NCBI RefSeq assembly: GCF_030463565.1
Contig: NC_134676.1
Span: 31,311,228 to 31,375,227 of the forward strand
Direction: 5' to 3'
Origin: Pelecanus crispus
Lineage: Eukaryota; Chordata; Aves; Pelecaniformes; Pelecanidae
DNA: 64,000 nt
In this document: positions 63,150 through 64,000 of the stretch, piece after piece
Layout of the letters: every line of letters begins with the position of its first letter
How positions within the stretch are numbered: position 1 is the first letter of the stretch
Program-made: the position numbers and the translations under genes
The notes under the pieces: generated by a model
What the model was told of the DNA's origin: nothing
What the model saw: the letters and a program-made list of their open reading frames with translations, nothing else
The model's database searches: none

Positions 63150-64000
63150 GCATTGAATTCCTGTACTATTCCTAAGGACAGAATATTCTAATCATCAGTT
63201 CAGATGAGAGAACTCATACAGACATTCAAAATTAAAAGTCATTACTACTGACAATGCAATTTATCATGAATCGCTACATATATATGACTGCTTACAAAAC
63301 TTTAAATATATCTCTCTGGGTTGAAGGTAAAAGAAATTAACCACATGCAATTGTTGAAAAATAAGCTGTTAAAAGTATTCCTTACTGCTGTAATTTCTTG
63401 AAGATGAACCTTCTAAATGACCATGGATCCAACAAAGCATGAACATTTATACCTCCTTAATAGGATATTCAGTGTCTTCCCTATTGTACTTTTTGAGTCT
63501 TTGCAATGCGATGCAAAACAGTATGTCATTTTTCAGCAGGATTAATACAGCCTATTTAACTATAAAGGAGGAAATGCTGTATTTCAGGATGTGCTCAAAT
63601 CTGTTCAAGAGTCTTAACGTTGTAAAACTACGTCATCACTGCTTCAGCATCCCTACAGTTCTGCTTTAGTTTTCCTACATTCTCTAGCATTCATTAATGT
63701 TGCCTTTATAAAAAATTGAAACAAAACACCAGCATTTGTATCAATAAAATGTTTTCATTGACATGTTGTTTGAAAAATACTTTACAAATATATTCTCATG
63801 TTTATACACAGAAAGTCCTGTAAGGTGAAAACAGTACATTGTAGTCCTTGAAGGTAGGCTCCTGTATACTTCAAAATCCCCAAGGCTTCAAGGCAGGAAA
63901 GAAGAAAATGTTAAATAATAAGGAAATTAAGACAATCACAGGACCTTATTTCAGACTGCAAATGGTACAGCATCCAATGTCAATCTTTTCAGTTTTAGCA

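Larger units (their letters stand above)
58780..64000. other. Non-coding sequence to the window end
   Basis: No gene recognised. Open frames are under 115 codons and lack domains. It holds an A10 run and a T23 run near 60.7 kb, short direct repeats at 62379-62415 and 63106-63149, and a CT-rich run near 62.9 kb. Confidence 0.6.

Noticed and set aside
1-64000. CRISPR arrays, bacterial operons, or an undescribed multi-gene system
   Set aside because: The window is vertebrate nuclear DNA with introns and CR1 elements; no regularly spaced repeat array or gene cluster is present.

Overview
This is a stretch of bird nuclear genome. It contains CR1 non-LTR retrotransposons in several states of decay, a solo LTR of an avian endogenous retrovirus type, and a tRNA-Ile/CR1 chimeric SINE resembling the passerine TguSINE1 group, so a passerine (songbird-type) genome is the best guess. 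Two ordinary, well-conserved vertebrate genes can be reconstructed to the base. They are KCNV2 (+ strand, two exons) and PUM3 (also called KIAA0020 or PUF-A; - strand, 17 coding exons). They converge tail to tail. The same pair is neighbours on human 9p24, which corresponds to the avian Z chromosome, so the window is probably Z-linked (inference from synteny).

Layout: 1-6.6 kb is upstream non-coding sequence with an old CR1 tail and pyrimidine tracts. KCNV2 coding runs 6618-12761 with one 4.4 kb phase-0 intron. From 12.8 to 28.5 kb is intergenic, carrying a 2.4 kb 5'-truncated CR1 (19.5-21.9 kb, - strand) whose reverse-transcriptase reading frame is interrupted only by three in-frame stops, and a purine-rich low-complexity tract near 17 kb. 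PUM3 occupies 28.5-57.1 kb. Its introns hold an ancient CR1 fragment (29 kb), a (GA)n-G20-(AG)n tract (39.6 kb), a + strand CR1 3' fragment (51.2-52.1 kb), and a - strand CR1 split by a solo LTR with recognisable target-site duplications (55.2-56.9 kb). A CpG-rich block at 57.1-57.95 kb is the likely PUM3 promoter and untranslated first exon. From 58 to 64 kb I see no gene, only the chimeric SINE at 58.64-58.78 kb and small repeats.

The genes are functionally unrelated. KCNV2 encodes the electrically silent Kv8.2 potassium-channel subunit, known from photoreceptors. PUM3 encodes a nucleolar Puf-repeat protein of the Puf6 family linked to ribosome biogenesis. I found no undescribed biological system. 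The items most worth a second look are the chimeric SINE, the nested CR1/LTR, an 18-bp tandem duplication directly beside the PUM3 first coding-exon donor, and an open frame running past the KCNV2 exon 1 donor.
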